A DNA stretch of 64,000 nucleotides, from contig NZ_AP018314.1 of the NCBI RefSeq assembly GCF_002368075.1, positions 4,255,819 through 4,319,818 on the forward strand. The letters run 5' to 3'. The notes beneath the pieces were generated by a model. That model was not told where the DNA came from and did no database searches. It saw nothing but the letters and a program-made list of their open reading frames with translations. The stretch comes from Sphaerospermopsis kisseleviana NIES-73 (GTDB taxonomy: Bacteria; Cyanobacteriota; Cyanobacteriia; Cyanobacteriales; Nostocaceae). The position numbers and the translations under genes are program-made. Positions within the stretch are counted from its first letter, which is position 1; each line of letters starts with the position of its first letter. Shown piece by piece: positions 34,700 through 44,321 of the stretch.

Positions 34700-35875
34700 T
34701 TACGCGATACTTCCCCGTTTTCTGGCTTCTTTGTAAGAAATACCAACATTTTTTATACCAGCTTTAATCATTTCCCTTTCTAAAAGCGCAAAGAAATGAT
34801 TTTTATCGCCACCTCTGACTACAGCTTGATTATGCGCTTCCGCAATTGCCACAGGATAACCATATCCTTTTTGTACTTGTGCTAACATTAAGCCTAATGC
34901 TTGATCTAACATTTGAGAACTATTTGCTACCCAAGCAGGAAACTCGATCCGGGAAATTTCCGTACCTACGTGAACATAACAAAAATAAATTGTTTGTTCT
35001 TCATAAAGTTGTAAAATCCTGTTATTACTGCGCCATAAGGGTCCCCTTTGTCCTGGTTTTAGCTGGGTTGTCCATAAAGTCGTATCTCTCAGGTTTTCAA
35101 ATTTTCTACATGGTACATGATCTAGTTGATCTGGGCAATAACTGATACAGTCAGGGACGGGGTAGGGACAAGCTAACAACCGTAAAAAGTTTGTAGATTC
35201 AAGATTACGGGCGGCGCTAAGATAACCAATGATGGGAATTTCGGCTTTTTGTAATTGTTGCCAAGCTGCTAAAATCGGGGGTAAAATGCGATCGCGTGCA
35301 TCCATCGGTAATTGATCTAAAAACCAGTATATTAACGAACCATCCACCATTGCTAAAGCTGGAACTTCGGTTTTTACACTACAAGCTAATTCAGATAATA
35401 CCGTAATTTCCGAAGCTGTACGGCGGTTACTCATCCATTCTTCGGTTCTTAAACCCCATTGACGAGCGATATATAAATCTTCTGGCTTATAAAATACTTC
35501 CGGTAAACTATCGAGAAGTGGGTGTTTATTTTGACCGTAATGTAAAACGACTCTGCCAATATTTAATAAGTAACAATAAGCAATTTCATGATGGTTAGGG
35601 GCAATTTGTGAACCATCGGTAGCGATGACAGTATGAACTTTAGGAGGAACAGGAATATCAATACAAGTTTCTAAAGGTTCGATGGGTGTAGCATTAGCAA
35701 AAAGAATGCGATCGCGCCATTTTTCTTGACGTTCCATTAACTCTTGTTGACATTTACAAGCTTGTTTTAAGTGTTCCTTCGCTAACTCTAAACGGCGGTT
35801 ACTTTCAGCAACTTCTGCGGAAAGATGCTGACTTAAACCTTGCATTTGTCCCGCTAATTTTGTTAAATCAAGCAT
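34700..35875 (-). CDS. NurA-domain DNA-repair nuclease
   Basis: A NurA-fold 5'-3' nuclease of about 391 residues. The first Mn-binding Asp is in VIATDGSQIAPNHHEIAYC (about residues 92-110), another acidic motif is ALAMVDGSLIYWFLDQLP, and the C-terminus EAHNQAVVRGGDK fits the last motif. I set the start at ATG 35875 (MLDLTKLAGQ). The open frame extends 48 codons further, but that part is only heptamer repeat (NHQSPI repeats). HerA is not adjacent. Confidence 0.8.
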   Translation of the reverse strand: MLDLTKLAGQMQGLSQHLSAEVAESNRRLELAKEHLKQACKCQQELMERQEKWRDRILFANATPIEPLETCIDIPVPPKVHTVIATDGSQIAPNHHEIAYCYLLNIGRVVLHYGQNKHPLLDSLPEVFYKPEDLYIARQWGLRTEEWMSNRRTASEITVLSELACSVKTEVPALAMVDGSLIYWFLDQLPMDARDRILPPILAAWQQLQKAEIPIIGYLSAARNLESTNFLRLLACPYPVPDCISYCPDQLDHVPCRKFENLRDTTLWTTQLKPGQRGPLWRSNNRILQLYEEQTIYFCYVHVGTEISRIEFPAWVANSSQMLDQALGLMLAQVQKGYGYPVAIAEAHNQAVVRGGDKNHFFALLEREMIKAGIKNVGISYKEARKRGSIA

Positions 35876-35877
35876 AA

Positions 35878-35938
35878 TTGGTGATTGGTGATTGGTGATT
35901 GGTGATTGGTGATTGATGATTGGTGATTGATGATTGGT
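35878..35938. repeat. TTGGTGA heptamer tandem repeat
   Basis: About eight copies of TGATTGG or TTGGTGA lie directly upstream of the NurA gene start. They create a false N-terminal extension on the minus strand. Confidence 0.88.
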
Positions 35939-36023
35939 AAGATTTATTTTTACTCCTGACTTCTGAACTACTATTATCTTCTTACTGTCACCTGTCACCT
36001 GATAATTAATATTTACCAATTAT

Positions 36024-36806
36024 TTACCAATGAGAAAAATCTTGAGAAAAATCAGAAAGTGAAATTACCCGAATACGAGAATCATTTTGTCCTGCTTCCC
36101 GTTCTGGTTGAGTATTATAACCCCAATCTGCTAAAAATAGTTGCACATCCTTTAAATCAGATTGCTGTTTAACTAACTCTAAGGTTTTGAGTCTATCTTC
36201 CACAAACCATAAATTTTCATATTTAATTTTTTCCTGTGAAATTAATTCTCGTAAAGTCTCGTATTTTGGGCGTTTTACTTCCTTACCGAAAATCGCTGTA
36301 TCTGGTAAATTAACCCCTTCTTGTTGTAACAACTGCTTAACAAAACGCCCTTCTTTTGTGGTGACAATAAATAATTGTACTCCACTTGCAAGAGTTAATT
36401 TTAATCTTTCTATCACCCCTGGATAGAACTTATGCAAACTTAACCAACCCTCTAAATCTGTTGCTATCCATTCATCCCGTAAACCATCTAGTTTTTTCAT
36501 GATTTCTTTAGCTTCTAGATGATCTGCTGTTAAAATTGCTGGGGTAATTTTTAACCAATCTTGTAAAATTTCCTCATCAGTAAAACCATGAATTAAAGCT
36601 TTAATTAAAACAGGCATTTCCCAACCAGTTTCAATTACAGGACGTAAACGATAAAATCTTTGAGCTAAATTTTCTGATGATGTCTTCTTACTAGAAGACC
36701 AAATTTGACAATAAGTACGCCAAGCTACTTCAAAATATTCAATTAGTCCATCGCAAATCACTCCATCAAAGTCTAAGGCTAAAATTGCGGGATGTTTGAC
36801 TGTCAT
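36024..36806 (-). CDS. HAD-family hydrolase
   Basis: A 260-residue haloacid-dehalogenase-fold phosphatase. Motif I is LALDFDGVICDG (Asp 12 and 14), motif II is LFIVTTKEGRF, and motif III/IV is FGKEVKRPKYETL followed by LWFVEDRLKTL. The large helical cap (about residues 20-110) suggests a small-molecule phosphatase. The substrate is unknown. It is 148 bp upstream of the NurA gene on the same strand. Confidence 0.82.
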   Translation of the reverse strand: MTVKHPAILALDFDGVICDGLIEYFEVAWRTYCQIWSSSKKTSSENLAQRFYRLRPVIETGWEMPVLIKALIHGFTDEEILQDWLKITPAILTADHLEAKEIMKKLDGLRDEWIATDLEGWLSLHKFYPGVIERLKLTLASGVQLFIVTTKEGRFVKQLLQQEGVNLPDTAIFGKEVKRPKYETLRELISQEKIKYENLWFVEDRLKTLELVKQQSDLKDVQLFLADWGYNTQPEREAGQNDSRIRVISLSDFSQDFSHW

Positions 36807-37137
36807 GGTTTTAAGGATGAAAACTGCTGTTTTCAGCTTACCTGAATTGGCAATAATTTTTTGTATCAGTTATCAACAGGGAACAGCTATCCGTCAGCTT
36901 GTTACATGAAAACTTTGTACCTCCTGCTAACTAGACCTAATGCCCATTTAACCAATCTTAATTAATCAAACTGCATTTGTTTTTTCTTCCGTTTTACCAT
37001 AAGCTTCGCCCCTACAACTTATGACAAATTAATACATTCTATTTTGGAGAGGTCTATTGACATACCCCCCACCTTAGAAGTGCAAGGCTTTCAACCCATT
37101 TTTTTAGTAAAATGGGTATATCCGTAATTAAAACCTT
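36807..37137. other. 331-bp spacer with a dispersed repeat fragment
   Basis: No gene is seen. Positions 37003-37058 (CTTCGCCCCTACAACTTATG, then ATTCTATTTTGGAGAGGTCTA) match the right half of the element at 53193-53349. The remainder is AT-rich and may hold divergent promoters of the HAD and Ycf51-like genes. Confidence 0.6.
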
Positions 37138-37659
37138 ATGCCTACAACAGCTGATTTTCTCCAATACACCCAATGGTCAGGAATTGCTACCATAGCATTT
37201 GCAGTCCTGACAATTTTGGCTTTTATCCTCAAATGGGGTATACGCTTTCGGCTGGTGGGTACAACCGGCTTTATGATCGTGTTAACCGCAGGTTTATTTT
37301 CCCTGTCTTTAGTACCTCTGAGTCGGACAGTCATTCCCGGTGCTGTTAAATACACCCTAGTTTATGATAACGGTTCTAACCAGGCGGTAATTGCCACAAC
37401 ACCAGAAATTACCCCAGAAGAATTAGAAGCAACTTTACGCCAAGCTGCCAGTAATCTTTATTCCTATGGGCGCTTAGGTGCTGGCGGAAACAACCAACTG
37501 ACAATTCGCGCCCGTACCATTATCCACCCAGAACCAGGAATATCTATACCAGTTTACTTGGGTAAGGTAGAACGAACTTTGGTAACTCGTGCAGATCCTG
37601 AAATGTCCGTAGAAGTTTACTTAGATAAATTTGCACAATTGCCAGAAGCTAAAGCTTAA
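37138..37659 (+). CDS. ycf51: Ycf51 family (DUF2518) protein
   Basis: A 173-residue protein with two N-terminal transmembrane segments (about residues 17-33 and 42-60, FRLVGTTGFMIVLTAGLFSL) and a soluble C-terminal domain with TLRQAASNLYSYGRLGAGG and VYLGKVERTLV. This layout fits the Ycf51/DUF2518 family of cyanobacteria and red-algal plastids. The function is unknown. Confidence 0.85.
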   Translation: MPTTADFLQYTQWSGIATIAFAVLTILAFILKWGIRFRLVGTTGFMIVLTAGLFSLSLVPLSRTVIPGAVKYTLVYDNGSNQAVIATTPEITPEELEATLRQAASNLYSYGRLGAGGNNQLTIRARTIIHPEPGISIPVYLGKVERTLVTRADPEMSVEVYLDKFAQLPEAKA

Positions 37660-37885
37660 AATGGTGATTGGTGATTGGTGATTAGGTGTGATCCTGACTG
37701 CACCAGCCTTTCACCAAACCAGAGATTTTTTTGTGACTTACAATACAATCAAGATTAATTTTATATTAAGATATTAAAACTTAGGAATTTTCCCTATTAG
37801 TAATAGCTTTCTATGGATGTCGCTACCAGAAACCTGAATCATTAGTCTGATTGTATGAAGAATATCAAGTTTTGACATATTATTT

Positions 37886-39040
37886 ATGATACCTAATCAA
37901 TCTTTTACTCCAGCCTTGTCTACTCAAACCGCTAGTACATTATTGACATTGACCATCGCTCCGGCTAAAGTCATTCGGGGTGGGGGTGTACTCCCTTCCG
38001 CAGTGGTGGAAATTACCCGTTTGGGAACTCGTCCTTTAATTGTCGCCGGAAATCGCACTCTCAGTATTTTTCAGGAAAGTTTACAACCGATTTTCCAAGC
38101 TGAAAATTTAGATACGGTTGCTAGTTCTTATGGTGCAGACTGCTGTGAAGCAACTTTAAAGGCTTTACGCAAAGCTGCAAAGGAACATAAAGCAGATATC
38201 ATTATTGGTGTAGGTGGTGGTAAGGCTTTAGATACAGCTAAGTTAGTCGCCCATCAATTACAATTACCAATTGTCACAATTCCTACTTCGGCGGCTACCT
38301 GTGCAGCTTGGACGGCTTTATCTAATGTATATTCTGAATCAGGGGCGTTTTTGTATGATGTGGGTTTATGCCGTTGTCCTGATTTACTGATTTTGGATTA
38401 TGATTTGATTCAAACTGCACCTCAAAGGACATTAGTTGCAGGTATTGGAGATGCGATCGCCAAATGGTATGAAGCATCGGTAAGTAGTGGACATTTACAA
38501 GACACTTTAATCATTGCCGCAGTCCAACAAGCAAGAGTTTTAAGAGATATTTTACTGCAAAAATCCGCAGCAGCTTTACAATCTCCTGGTAGTGAAGTAT
38601 GGAGAGAAGTTGTAGATGCTACCGTATTATTAGCCGGTGTCATCGGTGGTTTAGGTGGCGCACAATGTCGTACAGTAGCTGCCCATGCAGTACATAATGG
38701 TTTAACTCATATCTGCGGACATGGTAGCATTCACGGCGAAAAAGTAGCTTATGGGATTTTAGTACAACTGCGATTAGAAGAAATGCTACAAAGTAATCAA
38801 CTTGCAGATGCAGCAAGACAACAGTTATTAAAGTTTTATGCAGAGATTGGATTACCCAAAACATTAGCAGATTTGGGATTAGGAAATATTACCTTAACTG
38901 AATTGCAAACAGCCGCAGAAATTACTTTAGCACCAAATTCTGATATTCACAGATTACCTTTTCCCGTTGCTTTAGAACAGTTAATGGCCGCAATGGTTTC
39001 TACTACTGCACCAAATCAATTAAAAGTGAAAAATGGGTGA
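37886..39040 (+). CDS. iron-containing alcohol / glycerol dehydrogenase-like
   Basis: A 384-residue group III alcohol dehydrogenase. The NAD-binding GVGGGKALDTAK is at about residues 111-122 and IPTSAATCAAWTALSNVY at about 132. Metal ligands are visible as Asp in GIGDAIAKWYE and His in VAAHAVHNGLTH and GSIHGEKVAYG. It resembles glycerol dehydrogenase GldA, but the actual alcohol substrate is uncertain. An upstream 226-bp spacer holds a short heptamer repeat. Confidence 0.82.
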   Translation: MIPNQSFTPALSTQTASTLLTLTIAPAKVIRGGGVLPSAVVEITRLGTRPLIVAGNRTLSIFQESLQPIFQAENLDTVASSYGADCCEATLKALRKAAKEHKADIIIGVGGGKALDTAKLVAHQLQLPIVTIPTSAATCAAWTALSNVYSESGAFLYDVGLCRCPDLLILDYDLIQTAPQRTLVAGIGDAIAKWYEASVSSGHLQDTLIIAAVQQARVLRDILLQKSAAALQSPGSEVWREVVDATVLLAGVIGGLGGAQCRTVAAHAVHNGLTHICGHGSIHGEKVAYGILVQLRLEEMLQSNQLADAARQQLLKFYAEIGLPKTLADLGLGNITLTELQTAAEITLAPNSDIHRLPFPVALEQLMAAMVSTTAPNQLKVKNG

Positions 39041-39048
39041 TTGTTGAC

Positions 39049-39204
39049 TGGTGACTGGTGACTGGTGACTGGGGGAAAAATTTTAGATTTTAGATTCTGG
39101 ATAGTTAATGAAATATAATCGAAAATCCACAATCCTCTCATTGCATCACCAATCACCAATCCCCAATCCCCAATCCCCAATCCCCAATCCCCAATCCCCA
39201 ATCA
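39049..39204. repeat. CTGGTGA and CCAATCC heptamer repeats
   Basis: Two blocks (39,049-39,072 and 39,147-39,204) of 7-base units lie between the Fe-ADH and aminotransferase genes. The second encodes the false PNPQSPI repeats of the extended aminotransferase frame. Confidence 0.85.
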
Positions 39205-39224
39205 CCTATTCCGAGGTTTTTAGA

Positions 39225-40430
39225 ATGAGTTTAAGTTGGATTACTCCCGCAGAAAGAATACAGAAATTACCGCCTTATGTTTTTGCTAGATTGGATGAAC
39301 TCAAAGCAAAAGCAAGAGAACAAGGTTTAGATTTGATTGATTTGGGAATGGGAAACCCTGATGGTGCAACACCTCAACCGGTGATAGAAGCAGCGATGCA
39401 AGCTTTACAAAATCCTGCTAATCATGGTTATCCACCCTTTGAAGGTACTGCTAATTTCCGCAAGGCAATTACTAAATGGTACAATCGCCGTTACAATGTG
39501 GTTTTAGATCCTGATAGTGAAGCTTTACCTTTGTTGGGTTCTAAGGAAGGTTTAGGACATTTGGCGATCGCCTATATCAATCCTGGTGATATTGTCTTAG
39601 TACCATCCCCATCTTACCCCGTCCATTTTCGTGGTCCAATTATCGCTGGTGGTGTCATTCACAATATCACTTTAAAGGAAGAAAATGACTGGTTAATTGA
39701 TTTAAGTTCTATTCCCGAAGAAGTAGCACAAAAAGCCAAAATTCTTTATTTCAATTATCCCAGTAATCCTACCGCAGCTACCGCACCCCGTGAATTTTTT
39801 GAAGAAATTGTTGCTTTTGCTAAAAAGTATGAAATTCTGTTAGTGCATGATTTATGTTATGCAGAATTAGCTTTTGATGGTTATCAACCTACAAGTTTAT
39901 TAGAAATTCCTGGTGCAAAAGATATTGGTGTTGAATTTCACACCTTATCAAAAACTTATAACATGGCAGGTTGGCGGGTTGGTTTTGTAGTCGGAAATCG
40001 TCACATTATTCAAGGTTTAAGAACCTTAAAAACTAACTTAGATTATGGCATTTTTTCCGCATTACAAACAGCAGCAGAAACCGCTTTAGAATTACCAGAT
40101 TCTTATTTACAAGAAGTGCAAACTCGTTACCGCACCCGTCGAGATTTCTTGATAGATGGTTTAGGAAAATTAGGTTGGAATATTCCTAAAAGTAAAGCTA
40201 CGATGTATTTGTGGGTAAGATGTCCTGTCGGTATGGGTTCTACAGATTTTGCTTTAGATGTACTGCAAAAAACAGGTGTAGTAGTTACTCCTGGAAATGC
40301 TTTTGGTCCAGGTGGTGAAGGATATGTAAGAATTAGTTTAATTGCAGATTGCGATCGCTTGGGTGAAGCTTTGGCAAGATTTAAACAAGCAGGAATTTGT
40401 TATCAACAGGAAGCGGTAGTTTCTGTATAA
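39225..40430 (+). CDS. class I/II aminotransferase, AlaC/LL-DAP aminotransferase-like
   Basis: A PLP enzyme of about 401 residues starting at ATG 39225 (MSLSWITPAERIQKLPPYVF), with GAGG upstream. The open frame extends 39 codons further through repeat DNA and is ignored. LGMGNPDGATP (about 43), YFNYPSNPTAATAP (about 175) and the PLP lysine in TLSKTYNMAGWRVGF (about 245) are present. Close relatives are named aspartate, alanine (AlaC) or LL-diaminopimelate aminotransferase; the substrate cannot be fixed here. Confidence 0.82.
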   Translation: MSLSWITPAERIQKLPPYVFARLDELKAKAREQGLDLIDLGMGNPDGATPQPVIEAAMQALQNPANHGYPPFEGTANFRKAITKWYNRRYNVVLDPDSEALPLLGSKEGLGHLAIAYINPGDIVLVPSPSYPVHFRGPIIAGGVIHNITLKEENDWLIDLSSIPEEVAQKAKILYFNYPSNPTAATAPREFFEEIVAFAKKYEILLVHDLCYAELAFDGYQPTSLLEIPGAKDIGVEFHTLSKTYNMAGWRVGFVVGNRHIIQGLRTLKTNLDYGIFSALQTAAETALELPDSYLQEVQTRYRTRRDFLIDGLGKLGWNIPKSKATMYLWVRCPVGMGSTDFALDVLQKTGVVVTPGNAFGPGGEGYVRISLIADCDRLGEALARFKQAGICYQQEAVVSV

Positions 40431-40878
40431 TTAAAGTTGGTTTTTTAAGATACCCGACTTCTTTTTTCAATTATGTTCATACATAACAAGTATTGATTAG
40501 AAGTCGGGGATCTAGGATTTTCAGGATAGAAAACGCAGATGAACGCAGATGAACGCAGATGAACGCAGATCATTTTTGTCAGAATCAGGATATCCAGGAT
40601 TTAAGGATTTACAGGATGGGGAGTTATTTGTTATTGTTCAGATTTTAATTGTCAGAATCAGGATTTATGATGATTGATGATTAATGAATAGAATGTCATT
40701 CAGTAAATCTGAATCAGTGAATATCATTAAACATCAAATTTTCAGAATTTTAATAACTAATTTATTAAATAATTGAGGAAAATAGACATGAGAAAAAATC
40801 CTGTAAATCCTTAAATCCTGGACATCCTGATTCTGACAAGTGCAGTAATAGGAAATAAGACAAAAATGCAACCGTTTA
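40431..40878. other. 448-bp repeat-rich spacer
   Basis: No gene is seen. It contains a GATACCCGACTTCTT / AAGTCGGGGATCT palindrome (about 40,448-40,512), four copies of GAACGCAGAT (40,531-40,570), and the inverted pair described at 40577-40839. Confidence 0.7.
40577..40839. repeat. 263-bp element bounded by ~41-bp inverted repeats
   Basis: The left arm (40577-40617) starts TGTCAGAATCAGGATATCC. The right arm (40798-40839) is its near-perfect reverse complement, ending CATCCTGATTCTGACA. The internal ~180 bp are AT-rich and non-coding. A single arm is also found at 19835-19875. The form suggests a MITE-like or foldback repeat. Confidence 0.75.
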
Positions 40879-42693
40879 CTAAGTCTTAGAAATCAAAACC
40901 ACACGAAAACCAATACCGTAGTCACTTGCAGACTGTCTATCCCCAGCGCGAGCAGCAGAGCGACAATATTCAGCACTGTTGAACCAAAAACCGCCACGCA
41001 CCACCTTATATTTTGCGGTTGGGTTAATCAAATTACTGCCATCTATAGGTGCATTAACATAGTTATCTTGCCAATCATCCAAACACCATTCCCATAGATT
41101 ACCGTGCATATCATACAAACCAAAAGCATTAGGGGGAAAAGTACCTACATCTGTAGTTTGTTTACGATATAGACCTTTAGTAGCAGAACCATAAGGATAA
41201 TTACCATCATAATTTACCAAATCTGGGGTAATACTTTCACCAAAATAAAAAGGTGTAGTCGTGCCGGCTCGACAAGCATACTCCCATTGTGCTTCACTGG
41301 GTAAAGTGTATTTTTTTCCTGTTTTTTGGCTTAACTTTTCACAGAAAGCAACTGCATCATCCCAACTGACATTTTCAACAGGGTGATTTTCGCCTCTGAA
41401 GTCAGAAGGGTTACTTCCCATAATTGCTTGATATTGTTTTTGTGTCACTTCATATTTACCCATGAAAACACCAGGAACAGTCACTTGATGTTGGGGTTTT
41501 TCCCAAGTCCATGTTTCTGCTTCATTTTCCGGTGAACCCATCATAAATTTTCCTCCTGGTATTTCCACCATTTCCAAAGTGACACCATTTCCCAAGTCTT
41601 CTGTAAAATATCTTGCGGAAGAGTTGCTTTTGTTAATGATATTTCCCGATGCGTCGGTGGTGACAACTTCAAAATTAAAAGTTTTAGCTGGATTTACAAT
41701 TAACTTTGATGCTATAAATCCTAAAGTAGTGATACTACCAATAGCTAAACCTGTATTTTTGATAAAATTACGACGGGTTGAAAGTGTCTCTGGAACTTCT
41801 AAATCTTTAATAACTTCATCCGCAGATTGATAACGTTCATTAACATCAAATTTCAACAACTTATCTAAAACTGTACCCAGTTCCTTACTGACAGAATTAG
41901 ATGAATATTTCCGCCAATCCTCCACCCATGCAAAACCATTTTTCGCCCAAAGTTCAAAAGGTGAATTTCCTGTGAATAGATGAAAACAAGTTACACCTAA
42001 AGCAAATAAATCACTAGCTGGATAAGCTTTACCTTCCTTAATTTGTTCATAAGGACTATAACCGTAAGAACCTATGGTTGTTCCAATTTGCGTGTGAACT
42101 GTAGATGTTAATTCTTTAGATGCTCCAAAATCAATTAACACCAATTTACCATCACTTTCTCGGCGCATGATATTCTGAGGTTTAATATCTCGATGAATTA
42201 CATCACGCTCATGAATAAATTTTAAAATCGGTAATAAATCTAGTAATAATTCTTGAATTTGAGTTTCGTTATATGTTCCTTTTTGGGTTAATTCATTGAA
42301 TAAATTTTCACCTTTAATAAACTGCTGCACTAAATACAGAAAACCGTTATCTTCAAAATAAGCAAACAGCGCAGGTATTTGGGGATGTTCACCTAAATCT
42401 TGTAAGAGTTTAGCTTCTGCGTTGAATAATTCAACCGCTTTTTTTAATGCGTAACTTCCTGATTGTTTGGGTGCAAATTGCTTGATAACACAAGTTTCAT
42501 TCAGTTTCTGAGTATCTTCCGCTAAATAATTTCTACCAAAACCACCTTCAGTAGATAGCACCCGCAAAACCCGAAAGCGATTGATTAATAATGGTATTAA
42601 GGGAGTTCTGCAAGTTTGACAGAATTTGTTATCATCAGGGTTGATAGGTTGGTTACACTCTGGATTTAAGCAGCAGATCATAAACTGTGGCAA
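40879..42693 (-). CDS. Ser/Thr protein kinase fused to a formylglycine-generating-enzyme-like (SUMF1) domain
   Basis: A 604-residue fusion. The order is a zinc ribbon (Cys 8, 13, 25, 28), a protein kinase domain (about 38-290; HRDIKPQNIM and DFGASKEL), then TRRNFIKNTGLAIGSITTLG (about 306-325), which combines a twin-arginine-like motif with a membrane segment, and a SUMF1/FGE-sulfatase domain (about 365-600; MVEIPGGKFMMGSPENEAE, WDDAVAFCEKLS, WEWCLDDW and GGFWF). The kinase would be cytosolic and the SUMF1 domain possibly exported. The target is unknown. Confidence 0.88.
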   Translation of the reverse strand: MPQFMICCLNPECNQPINPDDNKFCQTCRTPLIPLLINRFRVLRVLSTEGGFGRNYLAEDTQKLNETCVIKQFAPKQSGSYALKKAVELFNAEAKLLQDLGEHPQIPALFAYFEDNGFLYLVQQFIKGENLFNELTQKGTYNETQIQELLLDLLPILKFIHERDVIHRDIKPQNIMRRESDGKLVLIDFGASKELTSTVHTQIGTTIGSYGYSPYEQIKEGKAYPASDLFALGVTCFHLFTGNSPFELWAKNGFAWVEDWRKYSSNSVSKELGTVLDKLLKFDVNERYQSADEVIKDLEVPETLSTRRNFIKNTGLAIGSITTLGFIASKLIVNPAKTFNFEVVTTDASGNIINKSNSSARYFTEDLGNGVTLEMVEIPGGKFMMGSPENEAETWTWEKPQHQVTVPGVFMGKYEVTQKQYQAIMGSNPSDFRGENHPVENVSWDDAVAFCEKLSQKTGKKYTLPSEAQWEYACRAGTTTPFYFGESITPDLVNYDGNYPYGSATKGLYRKQTTDVGTFPPNAFGLYDMHGNLWEWCLDDWQDNYVNAPIDGSNLINPTAKYKVVRGGFWFNSAEYCRSAARAGDRQSASDYGIGFRVVLISKT

Positions 42694-42781
42694 AAGACTG
42701 TATAAATTTTATAATATAACTTGATTGGTTATACTGTGTCCTATCTTTATATAGGAATCCTCTTTAATATTCGAGAAATTA

Positions 42782-43105
42782 ATGATCACCCCCACAACTA
42801 CAACTCCTAGCTTCATTATCGCCGGCTTTCATGCCCTATCTGACCCCATTAGAATTAAAGTCATAGAATTACTCCGTCACAGTGAACTATGTGTCTGTGA
42901 CTTATGTGATACTTTAGAAATCAGTCAATCAAAACTATCCTTTCACCTGAAAAATCTCAAAGAAGCAAATCTCGTTAATGCCCGTCAAGAAGGACGCTGG
43001 ATTTATTATAGTCTCAACTTACCTCAATTTCAGGTTTTAGAACAGTATTTAGCCGATATTCACCGTAATTCTGTACTTTCTCCCCGTCGTTCTTGTTGTG
43101 AGTAA
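42782..43105 (+). CDS. arsR: ArsR-family arsenic-responsive repressor
   Basis: A 107-residue winged-helix repressor. The As(III)-binding cysteines lie in ELCVCDLC (Cys 37, 39, 42), followed by the recognition helix QSKLSFHLKNLKEANLV. An extra Cys pair ends the protein (RRSCCE). It heads the arsenic cluster and should repress it until arsenite binds. It is divergent from the kinase gene. Confidence 0.92.
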   Translation: MITPTTTTPSFIIAGFHALSDPIRIKVIELLRHSELCVCDLCDTLEISQSKLSFHLKNLKEANLVNARQEGRWIYYSLNLPQFQVLEQYLADIHRNSVLSPRRSCCE

Positions 43106-43261
43106 GCAACACTAGCAAAACCTCTTCCCAGTTTTCAGTACCCAATCCATCAATTTTTTTTGATTAATTTTTATGTATTATGCTATCCTCGTACTTGACA
43201 TATCAAATTTTTTTGAAATGATGAATACAAAAATATATTATCAAGCAGACAGGTAAAGTCA

Positions 43262-44320
43262 GTGAAAACAACGGCACAAAGATTAGTCCTAGCGGTGGGA
43301 ATGTTAGCATTAGCCAGCAGTTGTACCAGTACACCTGACACTTCCAGCAATATTCAGCAGTCACCACAAACTGCAACAGCCGCTACTTCCGGGACTGTAT
43401 CAATCATTAAAATTGACGGTTCAAGTACAGTATATCCCATTACCCAGGCGATCGCCAAAGAATTTACAGCCAACGCCAAAAACAACGCCCAAGTACAAGT
43501 AAACATTTCCGGTACTGGGGGAGGGTTTGAAAAATTCTGTGATGGTAAAACAGATATAAATAATGCCTCTCGACCAATTTCTCAAGCGGAGATGGCAATG
43601 TGTAATAAGAATGGTATCAAATACATAGAATTACCCATTGCTTTCGATGCCTTAACCATTGCCGTACATCCGCAAAATGACTGGGCAAAAGATATTACCG
43701 TAGCAGAATTAAAAAAAATGTGGGAAGCTGCGGCCGAAGGAAAAATTACCAAATGGAATCAAATACGTAGTTCTTGGCCAGATCGTCCTCTGAATTTATA
43801 CGGTGCTGGTAAAAAATCTGGTACATTTGACTACTTTACAGAAGCAATAATTGGTAAAGAAAAAGCCAGCCGTAACGACTACACAGCCAGCGAAGACGAC
43901 GATGTTTTAGTAGAAGGCATCAACAAAGATCCCAACGCCTTGGGTTATTTTGGCTACGCATACTATGAAAAAAACCAAGATAAATTAAAAGTGGTAGCTG
44001 TTAATAACGGTAAAGGGGCAATTTTACCATCACAAGAAACAGTAGAAAAATCTAAATATCAACCACTGTCTAGACCTTTATTTATATATGTAAATATTTG
44101 GTCTAATCAAAACCAGGGAGATATTTATAAATTTGTAGATTTCTATTTACAAAAAGCACCAACAATAGTTAATTCTGTAGGTTCTGTACCTTTATCAGAG
44201 GAAGCCTACAAAATTGATTATGTGCATTTACATAACGGTAAAGCCGGAACAGTATTTGCTGGAAAATCACAATTTGATTTAAGTATTGGGGAATTATTGC
44301 GTAAACAAAAGGAATTTTAA
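43262..44320 (+). CDS. PstS-like phosphate/arsenate-binding lipoprotein in the ars cluster
   Basis: A 352-residue periplasmic binding protein. The signal peptide ends in the lipobox-like LASSC (about residue 20). [18 protein letters not shown] (about 50-67), [13 protein letters not shown] (about 83) and [14 protein letters not shown] (about 175) form the phosphate-binding site. Its position between arsR and the arsenic GAPDH gene, with one base before the latter, suggests a role in arsenate or phosphate handling under arsenic stress. Start GTG 43262. Confidence 0.87.
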   Translation: MKTTAQRLVLAVGMLALASSCTSTPDTSSNIQQSPQTATAATSGTVSIIKIDGSSTVYPITQAIAKEFTANAKNNAQVQVNISGTGGGFEKFCDGKTDINNASRPISQAEMAMCNKNGIKYIELPIAFDALTIAVHPQNDWAKDITVAELKKMWEAAAEGKITKWNQIRSSWPDRPLNLYGAGKKSGTFDYFTEAIIGKEKASRNDYTASEDDDVLVEGINKDPNALGYFGYAYYEKNQDKLKVVAVNNGKGAILPSQETVEKSKYQPLSRPLFIYVNIWSNQNQGDIYKFVDFYLQKAPTIVNSVGSVPLSEEAYKIDYVHLHNGKAGTVFAGKSQFDLSIGELLRKQKEF

Positions 44321-44321
44321 A

